Assembly (NCBI RefSeq): GCF_014701095.1 | Contig: NZ_AP023439.1 | Span: 744,001 to 808,000, forward strand | DNA: 64,000 nucleotides | Origin: Streptomyces tuirus | GTDB lineage: Bacteria > Actinomycetota > Actinomycetes > Streptomycetales > Streptomycetaceae | Direction of reading: 5' to 3' | In this document: one piece after another, positions 32,048 to 41,044 of the stretch | Layout: every line of letters begins with the position of its first letter | How positions within the stretch are numbered: position 1 is the first letter of the stretch | Notes under the pieces: generated by a model | Database searches by the model: none | The model's input: only the letters and a program-made list of their open reading frames with translations | What the model was told of the DNA's origin: nothing | Translations under genes and position numbers: made by a program

Positions 32048-33853
32048 ATGCAGATTCAAGACCTTCCGTACCCCGACCCGGGCGTGCCGGACGCGCGTTC
32101 GGGGCCCCGATTCCTGTGGTGGCTCTTCCGCAATCAGCTGGGCGGTCAGCTCAAGTCGCTGGCCTGGGGGCTGCTGCACTTCGCCTCCGTCGCCGCCCTG
32201 CCCTTCTGTGTCGGGGTCGCCGTGCAGGCCGTCGTCGACCGCTCCGGCACCGGACTCGCCCTGGCGGGGGGTCTGCTGGCGCTGGCCTGCGCCGGCAACG
32301 CGGTCGGCGACACCTTCCTGCACCGCACCGCGATCACCAACTGGATCACGGCAGCCGCCCGCGTCCAGCAACTGCTCGCCCGCAAGGCCGCCCATCTGGG
32401 CTCGGCGCTGACCCGGCGCGTCGCGGCCGGTGAGGTGGTGGCGGTGTCGACCGGTGACGTCGAGAAGATCGGCTGGTTCGTCGAGGCCCTGTCCCGCTTC
32501 ACCGCGGCCCTGGTCACGATCGTGCTGGTCTGCGTGGGCCTGCTCGTCTACCAGCCGGCACTCGGCGTGGTCGTCGCCGTGGGGCTGCCCGCGCTGGCGC
32601 TCGCCGTGCTGCCGTTGCTGCCCCGCGCCACCCGCCGTGCCGACACCCAGCGCGAGAAGGCCGGGCGCGCCACCGAACTCGCCTCGGACACCGTCGCCGG
32701 CCTGCGTGTGCTGCGCGGCATCGGCGGCGAGGAGTTGTTCCTCGACCGCTACCGCAGCGTCTCCCAGGAGGTCCGCCACGCGGCCGTGCGCAGCGCCCGG
32801 ATGTGGTCCCTGATCTCCGCCATCCAGGTCCTGCTGCCGGGACTGCTGCTCATCGCGGTCGTCTGGTACGGCGTCGGGCTGGCGCGCGAGGGCCGGATCA
32901 CCGTCGGCGAACTGGTCACCGTCTACAGCTCGGTCATGGTCCTCACCTACCCGCTGCGGCACTTCGAGGAGATCGCCATGGCGTACTCCTTCTCCCGGCC
33001 CTCCGCCAAGCGGGCCGCGGGAGTGCTGTCGCTGCAACGGGCCACCGACACCGCCGGATCGCGCGCGGCCGACGTCCCCTCCGGCGACCTGTACGACCCG
33101 CAAACCGGGCTGCTCGCGCCCGCCGGACGGCTCACGGCGGTGGTGTGCGGTGACCCGGACGCGGCGGGCCTGCTGGCGGAACGGCTGGGCGGACACCCGT
33201 CCCAGGAGGGCACCTCGGTGCTGCTGGGCGGAGTGCCGCTCGACGAACTGCCGTTGAACAGCGCCCGTACGGCCGTCCTCGTCCAGGACAAGGACCCGGT
33301 GCTGTTGTCCGGCACGCTCCGCGACCTGCTCGACGTACCCGCGTCGGGCGTCGTCCGGCCGGAAGCGGCGCTGGCGGCCGCGCAGTGCGACGACGTGCTG
33401 GCGGCACTGGTGCAGGGCTCACTGGACGCCGGCGACCCCATGGACGCCCGGATCACCGAGCGCGGCCGGTCCCTGTCCGGCGGTCAGCGCCAGCGGCTCG
33501 CGCTCGCCCGCTCGCTGATCACCGACCCGGAGGCGCTCGTCCTGGACGAGCCGACCTCGGCCGTCGACTCGCACACCGAGGCACGGATCGCGCAGGGCGT
33601 GCGGGAGTTGCGCGCCGGGCGCACGACCGTGGTGTTCACCTCCTCACCGCTGCTGCTGGACCGCGCCGACCGGGTCGTGTTCCTGCACGACGGCGAGGCC
33701 GTGGCGGTCGGCGCCCACCGCGAACTGGTGCGGACCGAGCCCCGCTACCGGGCGGTGGTCACCCGCGAGACGGACGACGAGGCCGCGCTGAACGGTTCCG
33801 TCGCCCTGCACGACGTCCTGCAGGAACTGGAAGAGATCGAGGAGAAGGCATGA
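32048..33853 (+). CDS. ABC exporter subunit with degenerate Walker A but intact signature
   Basis: 601 residues from ATG 32048. The N-terminal six-helix exporter domain spans about 30-320. The ATPase domain is unusual: the Walker A position reads VVCGDPDAAGLL, without the Gly-Lys-Ser/Thr needed for ATP phosphate binding, whereas the signature LSGGQRQRLALARSL, Walker B ALVLDEPTSAVD and D-loop are intact. The H-loop region reads VFTSSPLLL, without the usual His. Its stop overlaps the next gene (ATGA), so the two subunits are translationally coupled and expected to form a heterodimer. The substrate is unknown. Confidence 0.9.
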   Translation: MQIQDLPYPDPGVPDARSGPRFLWWLFRNQLGGQLKSLAWGLLHFASVAALPFCVGVAVQAVVDRSGTGLALAGGLLALACAGNAVGDTFLHRTAITNWITAAARVQQLLARKAAHLGSALTRRVAAGEVVAVSTGDVEKIGWFVEALSRFTAALVTIVLVCVGLLVYQPALGVVVAVGLPALALAVLPLLPRATRRADTQREKAGRATELASDTVAGLRVLRGIGGEELFLDRYRSVSQEVRHAAVRSARMWSLISAIQVLLPGLLLIAVVWYGVGLAREGRITVGELVTVYSSVMVLTYPLRHFEEIAMAYSFSRPSAKRAAGVLSLQRATDTAGSRAADVPSGDLYDPQTGLLAPAGRLTAVVCGDPDAAGLLAERLGGHPSQEGTSVLLGGVPLDELPLNSARTAVLVQDKDPVLLSGTLRDLLDVPASGVVRPEAALAAAQCDDVLAALVQGSLDAGDPMDARITERGRSLSGGQRQRLALARSLITDPEALVLDEPTSAVDSHTEARIAQGVRELRAGRTTVVFTSSPLLLDRADRVVFLHDGEAVAVGAHRELVRTEPRYRAVVTRETDDEAALNGSVALHDVLQELEEIEEKA

Positions 33854-35631
33854 TCGGCGTCGCGCCACCGGCCTACGACCCGGCGGCCCCGACGACGGCG
33901 AACACCCTGCCGATCGGGGCCCCCGAGACCGTCCGCGCCTACGTGGCCGAACTGCTGCGCCGGCACCGGCGGGCGTTCCTGCTGCTGGTCGCCGTCAACA
34001 CGGCCGCCGTGATCGCCTCGATGGCCGGTCCCTGGCTGCTGGGCGGACTGGTGGAGCGGGTGTCCGACGGGGCGCGGGACCTGCGGCTGGAACTCACCGC
34101 CGGACTCTTCGTGGCCGCGCTGGCCGTCCAGGCCGTGTTCGTCCGTCAGGTACGGCTGCGCGGCGCGATACTGGGCGAGCGCATGCTGGCCGACCTGCGC
34201 GAGGACTTCCTCGTCCGGTCGGTCGGGCTGCCGCCCGGGGTGCTGGAGCGGGCCGGGACCGGCGACCTGCTGTCGCGCATCACCACGGACATCGACCGCC
34301 TCGGCAACGCCATGCGCGAGGCCGTGCCGCAGCTGTCGATCGGCGTGGTGTGGGTGTTCCTGCTGATGGGCGGGCTGGTGATCACGGCGCCGCCGCTGGC
34401 GCTCGCCGTGCTGCTCGCCCTGCCGCTGCTGATCGCCGGCTGCCGCTGGTACTTCCGGCGGGCGCCCTCGGCCTACCGTTCCGAGGCCGCCGGGTACGCC
34501 GCCGTGGCCGCCGCGCTCGCCGAGACGGTGGACGCCGGGCGCACCGTCGAGGCCCACCGCCTGGGCGAGCGCCGCGTCGCGCTGTCCGAGCGGCGGATCC
34601 GGGAGTGGACGGCCTGGGAGCGGTACACGCTCTGGCTGCGGTCGGTGCTCTTCCCGGTCATCAACATCACCCATGTGACCGTGCTCGCCTCGGTGCTGAT
34701 CATCGGCGGTGTGTTCGCCCTGCACGGGTGGATCGACGTCGGTCAGCTGACGACCGGCGCGCTGATCGCCCAGATGCTGGTCGACCCGGTGGGCATGATC
34801 CTGCGCTGGTACGACGAGCTCCAGGTGGCGCAGGTGTCGCTGGCGCGGCTCGTCGGAGTCCGGGACATCGAGCCGGACGCCGGGGATCCGTCGGTGACCC
34901 CCGAAGGGCGCCATGTGCACGCCGACCGGGTGCACTTCGGCTACCTGGAGGGCGTGGACGTCCTGCGCAAGGTGTCGCTGGAGGTCTCCCCCGGCACCCG
35001 GCTGGCCCTGGTCGGCCCCTCGGGCGCGGGCAAGTCCACGCTGGGCCGGCTGCTCGCCGGGATCTACGCGCCCCGGGACGGCCGGATCACCCTGGGCAGC
35101 GCCGAGCTGTCCCGGATGCCCGCCGAACGCGTCCGCTCCCATGTGGCCCTGGTCAACCAGGAGCACCACGTCTTCGTGGGCTCCCTGCGCGACAACCTGC
35201 GGCTCGCGCGGACCGGTGCCGTCGACGCCGAGCTGTGGGCGGCGCTGGGCGCGGTCGACGCGGACGGCTGGGCCCGTGCGCTGGAGGAGGGCCTGGACAC
35301 CGGGGTGGGCTCGGGCGGTCTGGCGCTCACCCCGGCCCAGGCCCAGCAGATCGCGCTGGCCCGCCTGGTGCTGGCCGACCCGCACACGCTGGTCCTGGAC
35401 GAGGCGACGTCCCTGCTCGACCCGCGCGCCGCCCGCAACCTGGAACGCTCGCTGGCCCGGGTTCTGGACGGCCGCACGGTCGTCGCCATCGCCCACCGGC
35501 TGCACACGGCCCACGACGCGGACGTCATCGCCGTCGTCGAGAGCGGCCGCATCAGTGAGCTGGGCAGCCATGAGGAGCTGGTCGCGGCGGACGGGGCGTA
35601 TGCGGCGCTGTGGAGGTCGTGGCACGGCTGA
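33850..35631 (+). CDS. ABC exporter subunit with intact Walker A but degenerate signature
   Basis: 593 residues from ATG 33850. The exporter membrane domain covers about 40-330. The ATPase domain has a perfect Walker A (GPSGAGKST), Walker B (LVLDEATSLLD) and H-loop (IAHRLHTAHD), but the signature LSGGQ is replaced by LTPAQAQQIALARL. Paired with the upstream subunit, its Walker A and the partner's LSGGQ would build one active ATP site, while the partner's dead Walker A and this altered signature would build the degenerate one. This is the known architecture of asymmetric heterodimeric exporters. Confidence 0.9.
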   Translation: MIGVAPPAYDPAAPTTANTLPIGAPETVRAYVAELLRRHRRAFLLLVAVNTAAVIASMAGPWLLGGLVERVSDGARDLRLELTAGLFVAALAVQAVFVRQVRLRGAILGERMLADLREDFLVRSVGLPPGVLERAGTGDLLSRITTDIDRLGNAMREAVPQLSIGVVWVFLLMGGLVITAPPLALAVLLALPLLIAGCRWYFRRAPSAYRSEAAGYAAVAAALAETVDAGRTVEAHRLGERRVALSERRIREWTAWERYTLWLRSVLFPVINITHVTVLASVLIIGGVFALHGWIDVGQLTTGALIAQMLVDPVGMILRWYDELQVAQVSLARLVGVRDIEPDAGDPSVTPEGRHVHADRVHFGYLEGVDVLRKVSLEVSPGTRLALVGPSGAGKSTLGRLLAGIYAPRDGRITLGSAELSRMPAERVRSHVALVNQEHHVFVGSLRDNLRLARTGAVDAELWAALGAVDADGWARALEEGLDTGVGSGGLALTPAQAQQIALARLVLADPHTLVLDEATSLLDPRAARNLERSLARVLDGRTVVAIAHRLHTAHDADVIAVVESGRISELGSHEELVAADGAYAALWRSWHG

Positions 35632-35841
35632 GCACCCCGTGGCGCGGGAGGGCGCTCACGCCAGGGGGCGGGCCGTGTCCTTGGCGTTGCGCGGTCCCGA
35701 GCCGGGGTGGAAGGCTGGAATCAGGCACCGGCTCGGGGAACGCCCGGGAAGCAGTGGCCCGGGCGGCGTCTGTGCTCCGTGCGGCGGCGGCCCGGAGCGG
35801 TCCCGTGGATACGGGCCCGTCCCCACCCCCTGGAGGTACCC

Positions 35842-36312
35842 GTGAACAGCTCCGACGGCTGGGGAGACGACGTCTACCAGCCGGACCAAGACGAGCAGAG
35901 GGAGGACACGGGCCTGCTCGACGCCGAGGACACCCTGGAGAACGACGGCGTCGACGATCCCCTGGACCGGGGCTGGTCCCCTCCCGAGCGGCCCTGGGCC
36001 GTCGAGCACACCGGCGTGACGGCGGCCGAGCGGCAGCGGGGCGAGACGCTGGACCAGCGGCTCTCCGAAGAGCTGCCGGACGCCGCCGTCCCGGACGGTG
36101 ACGGTCTCGGGGACTCCGAGGGCACCGACGGGGAACTTCTGGACAACGAGGTCGGCGCCGCGCGCGCCGGCCGGCTCGTGGCACCCGACGAGGGCGCCCA
36201 CGAGGACGAGGAGGAGGCGCTGGTCGCCATCGACGTGGGCATCGACGGCGACGCCGCGTCGGCCGAGGAGGCCGCCGTGCACGTCGTCGACGAGGACACC
36301 CTGTCCGGCTGA
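35842..36312 (+). CDS. DUF5709 domain protein, acidic
   Basis: 156 residues from GTG 35842, preceded by TGGAGG. The protein is strongly acidic, with no Cys and no membrane segment. The opening block [13 protein letters not shown], then [26 protein letters not shown], matches the DUF5709 pattern found across actinobacteria, of unknown function. It precedes the ribosomal L31 type B gene by 35 bases, so the two may be cotranscribed, but no functional link is known. Confidence 0.82.
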   Translation: MNSSDGWGDDVYQPDQDEQREDTGLLDAEDTLENDGVDDPLDRGWSPPERPWAVEHTGVTAAERQRGETLDQRLSEELPDAAVPDGDGLGDSEGTDGELLDNEVGAARAGRLVAPDEGAHEDEEEALVAIDVGIDGDAASAEEAAVHVVDEDTLSG

Positions 36313-36347
36313 TCACACAACCGGCCCGAGCCGTTCGAGGAGCCTTC

Positions 36348-36593
36348 ATGCAGCAGGACAAGCACCCCGACTACCACCCCGTCGTCTTCCGCGACCGCGC
36401 CGCCGGGTACGCGTTCCTCACCCGGTCCACCGCGACCAGCGACCAGACCATCGAATGGGACGACGGCGAGACCTACCCGGTCGTGGACGTGGAGATCTCC
36501 TCCGAGAGCCACCCCTTCTACACGGGCAAGGCCCGCACGGTGGACTCCGAGGGCCGGGTCGCCGCGTTCGAGCGGCGCTACGGCGGCGGCTGA
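36348..36593 (+). CDS. rpmE2: 50S ribosomal protein L31 type B (zinc-free)
   Basis: 81 residues from ATG 36348. The sequence ([29 protein letters not shown]) is the type B L31 form, which lacks the CxxC zinc ligands of type A. In many bacteria it replaces the zinc-binding L31 on the ribosome during zinc shortage under Zur control. I saw no TGAAAATCATTTTCA-like Zur box upstream, and the gene sits only 35 bases after DUF5709, so regulation here is uncertain. Confidence 0.93.
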   Translation: MQQDKHPDYHPVVFRDRAAGYAFLTRSTATSDQTIEWDDGETYPVVDVEISSESHPFYTGKARTVDSEGRVAAFERRYGGG

Positions 36594-36612
36594 GACCCGT
36601 CCCCGGCCGCGC

Positions 36613-37407
36613 TCAGATGACGTTGAGCGCCGCCGCGCAGCCCACCCCGCCCAGCAGCATGAACACCGGCATCAGCACCTTCAGCTCGACCCAGCTGCCC
36701 GCCCGGAACCGCATGACCTTGGGCGGCCCGATCGGATACCAGCGCTTGCGCCCGACCGGGATGGGCCACAGGATCGGGCAGCCGGACACGGTCAGCGCGT
36801 CCCCGATGTCGTGCACGATCGCGCCCAGCACCACCGGCAGACCCAGCCACAGATACTCCTGCCCCGGCGCCGCGAACAGCCAGTCCGCGCCCTTGCCCGG
36901 CTTGTCCAGGACCCCCGCGAGGATCCACGCCGTGGTCGCGGCCAGCAGCCACACCAGGACATCGCTGCTGGAGCCGCGCGCCGCTCGCCACAGCAGGCCC
37001 TCGATGGCCAGGACCAGGTGGACGAAGAGGACCGCGAGCACGCCCCAGCGGTCACCGGTGATCGCCACGACCGAGGTGCCCGCACCGATCAGGACCGCCC
37101 ACAGCCAGGTGTGCGTCAGCGTGCGGTGCCCGCCGGAGCGGCGCGGGTCGCCCTGCTTCTTGGTGGCCTTGTAGACGGCGTACGACAGCTTGTCGACGAT
37201 CTCGCACAGCCAGCGCGACAGTGGTCCGAAGGACCGCGAGATGGTGGCTGCCTTGTGGTCGAGATCCGGGGCGAGCGCGGCTCCGGCGCAGATCAGGGCG
37301 CCGACGAGGAGGACCGGCCAGGGCATCGGGTGCCCGGCCGCCGCGGCGGCCGCGCCGACGCCCAGCCAGGCGGCGGCTCCCGACAGTGAGTGTGCTGGTC
37401 CCATCAT
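36613..37407 (-). CDS. membrane metal-dependent hydrolase (YdjM/DUF457-like)
   Basis: 264 residues from ATG 37407, with a weak ribosome site. It starts MGPAHSLSGAAAWLG, with the conserved N-terminal His. Further metal-type residues lie in APDLDHKAATISR, SGGHRTLTHTWLW and AIVHDIGDALT, spaced between four to six membrane helices. This is the layout of the YdjM/LexA-regulated inner-membrane hydrolase family, whose substrate is unknown. The frame stays open far upstream, across the helicase gene on the other strand, but that extension is a composition artefact. Confidence 0.8.
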   Translation of the reverse strand: MMGPAHSLSGAAAWLGVGAAAAAAGHPMPWPVLLVGALICAGAALAPDLDHKAATISRSFGPLSRWLCEIVDKLSYAVYKATKKQGDPRRSGGHRTLTHTWLWAVLIGAGTSVVAITGDRWGVLAVLFVHLVLAIEGLLWRAARGSSSDVLVWLLAATTAWILAGVLDKPGKGADWLFAAPGQEYLWLGLPVVLGAIVHDIGDALTVSGCPILWPIPVGRKRWYPIGPPKVMRFRAGSWVELKVLMPVFMLLGGVGCAAALNVI

Positions 37408-37551
37408 GACGCTGCCCGCCCCGTTTCTCGTGTGCCGCTGTCCAGTTGACCGGGCGCGCTGACGTCCCGTCGGCGCCCCAGCGTAGCGTTCGTGATCTTC
37501 GGGCCCGCAGCCGATTCCCGCATCGGGCATGGGGCCAGGCAAGATGGGGGC

Positions 37552-40065
37552 GTGACCCTCATCGATCAGCTGCCGCGGACCCCCGACCCCGATGCCTTGT
37601 ACGAAGCCTTCGAGTCGTGGGCCGGCGAGCGGGGTCTCACGCTCTACCCCCACCAGGAGGAGGCGCTGATCGAGGTGGTCTCCGGCGCGAACGTGATCGT
37701 GTCGACGCCCACCGGCTCGGGCAAGAGCATGATCGCGGCGGGTGCGCACTTCGCCGCGCTGGCCCGGGACGAGGTCACCTTCTACACCGCCCCGATCAAG
37801 GCGCTGGTGTCGGAGAAGTTCTTCGAGCTGTGCAAGATCTTCGGCACCGAGAACGTCGGCATGCTCACCGGCGACGCGTCCGTCAACGCCGATGCCCCCG
37901 TCATCTGCTGCACCGCCGAGGTGCTCGCGTCGATCGCGCTGCGCGACGGCAGGCACGCGGACGTCGGCCAGGTCGTGATGGACGAGTTCCACTTCTACGC
38001 CGAGGGCGACCGCGGCTGGGCCTGGCAGATCCCGATCCTGGAGCTGCCGCAGGCGCAGTTCGTGCTGATGTCGGCGACGCTCGGCGACGTCTCCTTCTTC
38101 GAGAAGGACCTCACCCGCCGCACGGGCCGCCCGACCGCGGTGGTCCGCTCGGCGACCCGTCCGGTGCCGCTGTCCTACGAGTACCGGTACACCCCGCTCA
38201 CCGAGACGCTCACCGACCTGCTGGCGGCGCGCCAGGCGCCCGTCTACATCGTGCACTTCACACAGGCGCAGGCCGTGGAGCGGGCGCAGGCGCTGATGAG
38301 CATCAACATGTGCTCGAAGGAGGAGAAGGAGCAGATCGCCGATCTGATCGGCAACTTCCGCTTCACCACCAAGTTCGGCCGCAACCTCTCCCGTTACGTC
38401 CGGCACGGCATCGGCGTGCACCACGCCGGCATGCTGCCCAAGTACCGCCGCCTGGTGGAGAAGCTCGCGCAGGCCGGTCTGCTGAAGGTCATCTGCGGCA
38501 CGGACACGCTCGGCGTCGGTGTCAACGTCCCCATCCGCACCGTGCTGTTCACGGCCCTCACCAAGTACGACGGCACGCGTGTCCGCACCCTGCGGGCCCG
38601 GGAGTTCCACCAGATCGCCGGCCGGGCCGGGCGGGCCGGCTACGACACGGAGGGCTTCGTCGTCGCGCAGGCGCCGGAGCACGTCGTCGAGAACGAGAAG
38701 GCCCTCGCCAAGGCCGGCGACGACCCGAAGAAGCGCCGCAAGGTCGTCCGCAAGAAGGCCCCGGAGGGCTTCGTCGCCTGGTCGGAGCAGACCTTCGAGA
38801 AGCTCATCGGCTCCGAGCCGGAGCCGCTGACGTCCCGGTTCCGGGTGACGCACACGATGCTGCTGTCGGTGATCGCCCGCCCCGGCAACGCCTTCGAGGC
38901 GATGCGCCGCATGCTGGAGGACAACCACGAGCCGCGCAAGCAGCAGTTGCGGCACATCCGCCGGGCCATCGCGATCTACCGTTCCCTGCTGGACGGCGGC
39001 ATCGTCGAGAAGCTGGACCAGCCGGACGCCGAGGGGCGCACCGTCCGTCTCACGGTCGACCTCCAGCAGGACTTCGCCCTCAACCAGCCGCTGTCCACGT
39101 TCGCGCTCGCCGCGTTCGAACTGCTCGACCCCGAGTCGCCGTCGTACGCCCTCGACATGGTGTCCGTGGTGGAGTCGACGCTGGACGACCCGCGGCAGAT
39201 CCTCGCCGCCCAGCAGAACAAGGCGCGCGGAGAGGCCGTGGCCCAGATGAAGGCGGACGGGGTCGAGTACGAGGAGCGCATGGAGCGCCTCCAGGACATC
39301 ACGTACCCCAAGCCCCTGGAAGAGCTGCTCTTCCACGCGTACAACACGTACCGTAAGAGCCACCCCTGGGTCGGCGACCATCCGCTGTCCCCCAAGTCGG
39401 TCATCCGCGACATGTACGAACGGGCGCTGTCCTTCACCGAGTTGGTGTCCCACTACGAGCTGGCCCGCACCGAGGGCATCGTGCTGCGCTACCTCGCCAG
39501 CGCCTACAAGGCCCTCGACCACACCGTCCCCGACGACCTCAAGTCCGAGGACCTCCAGGACCTGATCGCCTGGCTGGGCGAGATGGTGCGCCAGGTCGAC
39601 TCCAGCCTGCTGGACGAGTGGGAGCAGCTGGCCAACCCGGCGGAGATGACCGCCGAGGAGGCCCAGGAGAAGGCCGACGAGGTCAAACCGGTCACCGCCA
39701 ACGCGCGCGCCTTCCGCGTCCTGGTCCGCAACGCCATGTTCCGCCGCGTGGAACTGGCCGCCCTCGACCAGGTCGGTGAGCTGGGCGAGATGGACGGGGA
39801 GTCCGGCTGGGACGCCGACGCGTGGGGCGAGGCGATGGACAAGTACTGGGACGAGTACGAGGATCTCGGCACCGGACCCGACGCCCGCGGCCCCAAGCTG
39901 CTGCTCATCGAGGAGGAGCCGGAGAACGCCCTGTGGCGGGTCCGGCAGATCTTCCACGACCCGAACGGTGACCACGACTGGGGCATCAGCGCGGAGGTCG
40001 ACCTCACGGCCTCGGACGCGGAGGGCCGCGCGGTCGTCCGCGTGACCGACGTCGGCCAGCTGTGA
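37552..40065 (+). CDS. DEAD/DEAH-box helicase with DUF3516-like C-terminus
   Basis: 837 residues from GTG 37552, preceded by GGGGG. The N-terminal helicase has Walker A STPTGSGKS (about residue 45), Walker B/DEAH-like VMDEFHF, SAT in LMSATLGD and a C-terminal RecA domain with GTDTLGVGVNVP and QIAGRAGRAGYD. This Ski2-like order is followed by about 400 residues of helical region matching the DUF3516 pattern of actinobacterial helicases. The enzyme should be a cytoplasmic 3'-5' RNA (or DNA) helicase of uncertain role. The next gene, TesB, starts 38 bases later. Confidence 0.92.
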   Translation: MTLIDQLPRTPDPDALYEAFESWAGERGLTLYPHQEEALIEVVSGANVIVSTPTGSGKSMIAAGAHFAALARDEVTFYTAPIKALVSEKFFELCKIFGTENVGMLTGDASVNADAPVICCTAEVLASIALRDGRHADVGQVVMDEFHFYAEGDRGWAWQIPILELPQAQFVLMSATLGDVSFFEKDLTRRTGRPTAVVRSATRPVPLSYEYRYTPLTETLTDLLAARQAPVYIVHFTQAQAVERAQALMSINMCSKEEKEQIADLIGNFRFTTKFGRNLSRYVRHGIGVHHAGMLPKYRRLVEKLAQAGLLKVICGTDTLGVGVNVPIRTVLFTALTKYDGTRVRTLRAREFHQIAGRAGRAGYDTEGFVVAQAPEHVVENEKALAKAGDDPKKRRKVVRKKAPEGFVAWSEQTFEKLIGSEPEPLTSRFRVTHTMLLSVIARPGNAFEAMRRMLEDNHEPRKQQLRHIRRAIAIYRSLLDGGIVEKLDQPDAEGRTVRLTVDLQQDFALNQPLSTFALAAFELLDPESPSYALDMVSVVESTLDDPRQILAAQQNKARGEAVAQMKADGVEYEERMERLQDITYPKPLEELLFHAYNTYRKSHPWVGDHPLSPKSVIRDMYERALSFTELVSHYELARTEGIVLRYLASAYKALDHTVPDDLKSEDLQDLIAWLGEMVRQVDSSLLDEWEQLANPAEMTAEEAQEKADEVKPVTANARAFRVLVRNAMFRRVELAALDQVGELGEMDGESGWDADAWGEAMDKYWDEYEDLGTGPDARGPKLLLIEEEPENALWRVRQIFHDPNGDHDWGISAEVDLTASDAEGRAVVRVTDVGQL

Positions 40066-40102
40066 CGGGCCGGGCAGCAGCGAGCACAGGAGAATCCCAC
40101 TC

Positions 40103-40975
40103 ATGACGACGAACCCGGCCGAGAGGCTCGTCGATCTGCTCGACCTGGAGCAGATCGAGGTCAACATCTTCCGCGGCCGCAGCCCGCAGGAGTCCCTGCA
40201 GCGGGTCTTCGGCGGGCAGGTGGCGGGGCAGGCGCTGGTCGCCGCCGGCCGTACCACGGAGGGCGACCGCCCGGTGCACTCGCTGCACGCGTACTTCCTG
40301 CGCCCGGGCCGGCCGGGCGTGCCGATCGTCTACCAGGTCGAGCATGTGCGCGACGGGCGGTCGTTCACCACCCGCCGGGTGACGGCCGTGCAGCAGGGCC
40401 GCACGATCTTCAACCTCACCGCCTCCTTCCACAAGCCGGAGGAGGGCAGCTTCGAGCACCAGCTGCCGCCGGCCCGCAGGGTCCCGGACCCCGAGTCCCT
40501 GCCCACCGTCACGGACGAGATCCGGGAGCACCTGGGCGCGCTGCCCGAGCAGCTGGAGCGGATGGCCCGGCGCCAGCCCTTCGACATCCGCTACGTGGAC
40601 CGGCTGCGCTGGACCGCCGAGGAGGTCGAGGGCGCCGAGCCGCGCAGCGCCGTGTGGATGCGCGCCGTCGGACCGCTCGGCGACGACCCGCTCGTGCACA
40701 CCTGCGCCCTCACCTACGCCAGCGACATGACCCTCCTGGACGCCGTCCGCATCCCGGTCGAGCCGCTGTGGGGCCCGCGCGGCTTCGATCTGGCGTCGCT
40801 GGACCACGCGATGTGGTTCCACCGCCCCTTCCGCGCGGACGACTGGCTGCTCTACGACCAGGAGTCGCCGATCGCCGTCGGGGGCCGCGGTCTGGCCCGC
40901 GGCCGGATCTACGACCGTGAGGGCCGGCTGGTCGTGTCGGTGGTGCAGGAGGGGCTCTTCCGGAAGCTGGGCTGA
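40103..40975 (+). CDS. tesB: acyl-CoA thioesterase II
   Basis: 290 residues from ATG 40103. The double hot-dog fold is recognisable from VFGGQVAGQALVAAGRT, the HSLHAYFLRPG block, and the second half with YASDMTLLDAVR, whose Asp belongs to the catalytic Asp-Gln-Thr set, and SLDHAMWFHRPFRADDWLL. TesB hydrolyses medium- and long-chain acyl-CoAs to free acid and CoA in the cytoplasm. The length equals that of E. coli TesB. It probably shares a transcript with the helicase gene. Confidence 0.93.
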   Translation: MTTNPAERLVDLLDLEQIEVNIFRGRSPQESLQRVFGGQVAGQALVAAGRTTEGDRPVHSLHAYFLRPGRPGVPIVYQVEHVRDGRSFTTRRVTAVQQGRTIFNLTASFHKPEEGSFEHQLPPARRVPDPESLPTVTDEIREHLGALPEQLERMARRQPFDIRYVDRLRWTAEEVEGAEPRSAVWMRAVGPLGDDPLVHTCALTYASDMTLLDAVRIPVEPLWGPRGFDLASLDHAMWFHRPFRADDWLLYDQESPIAVGGRGLARGRIYDREGRLVVSVVQEGLFRKLG

Positions 40976-41044
40976 CCCGGCCCTTCGGCGATCGGCTCTC
41001 GCACGCCGGGGTTCCGATCGCGCCCCCGACCGGTTCCGGCGACC

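Noticed and set aside
36613..40257. A reverse-strand open frame of 1,214 codons spanning the hydrolase gene and most of the helicase and TesB genes
   Set aside because: Only the leftmost 264 codons look like protein. The rest is antisense to the well-supported helicase, with Arg/Val/Leu/Asp-rich low-complexity translation typical of high-G+C shadow frames.
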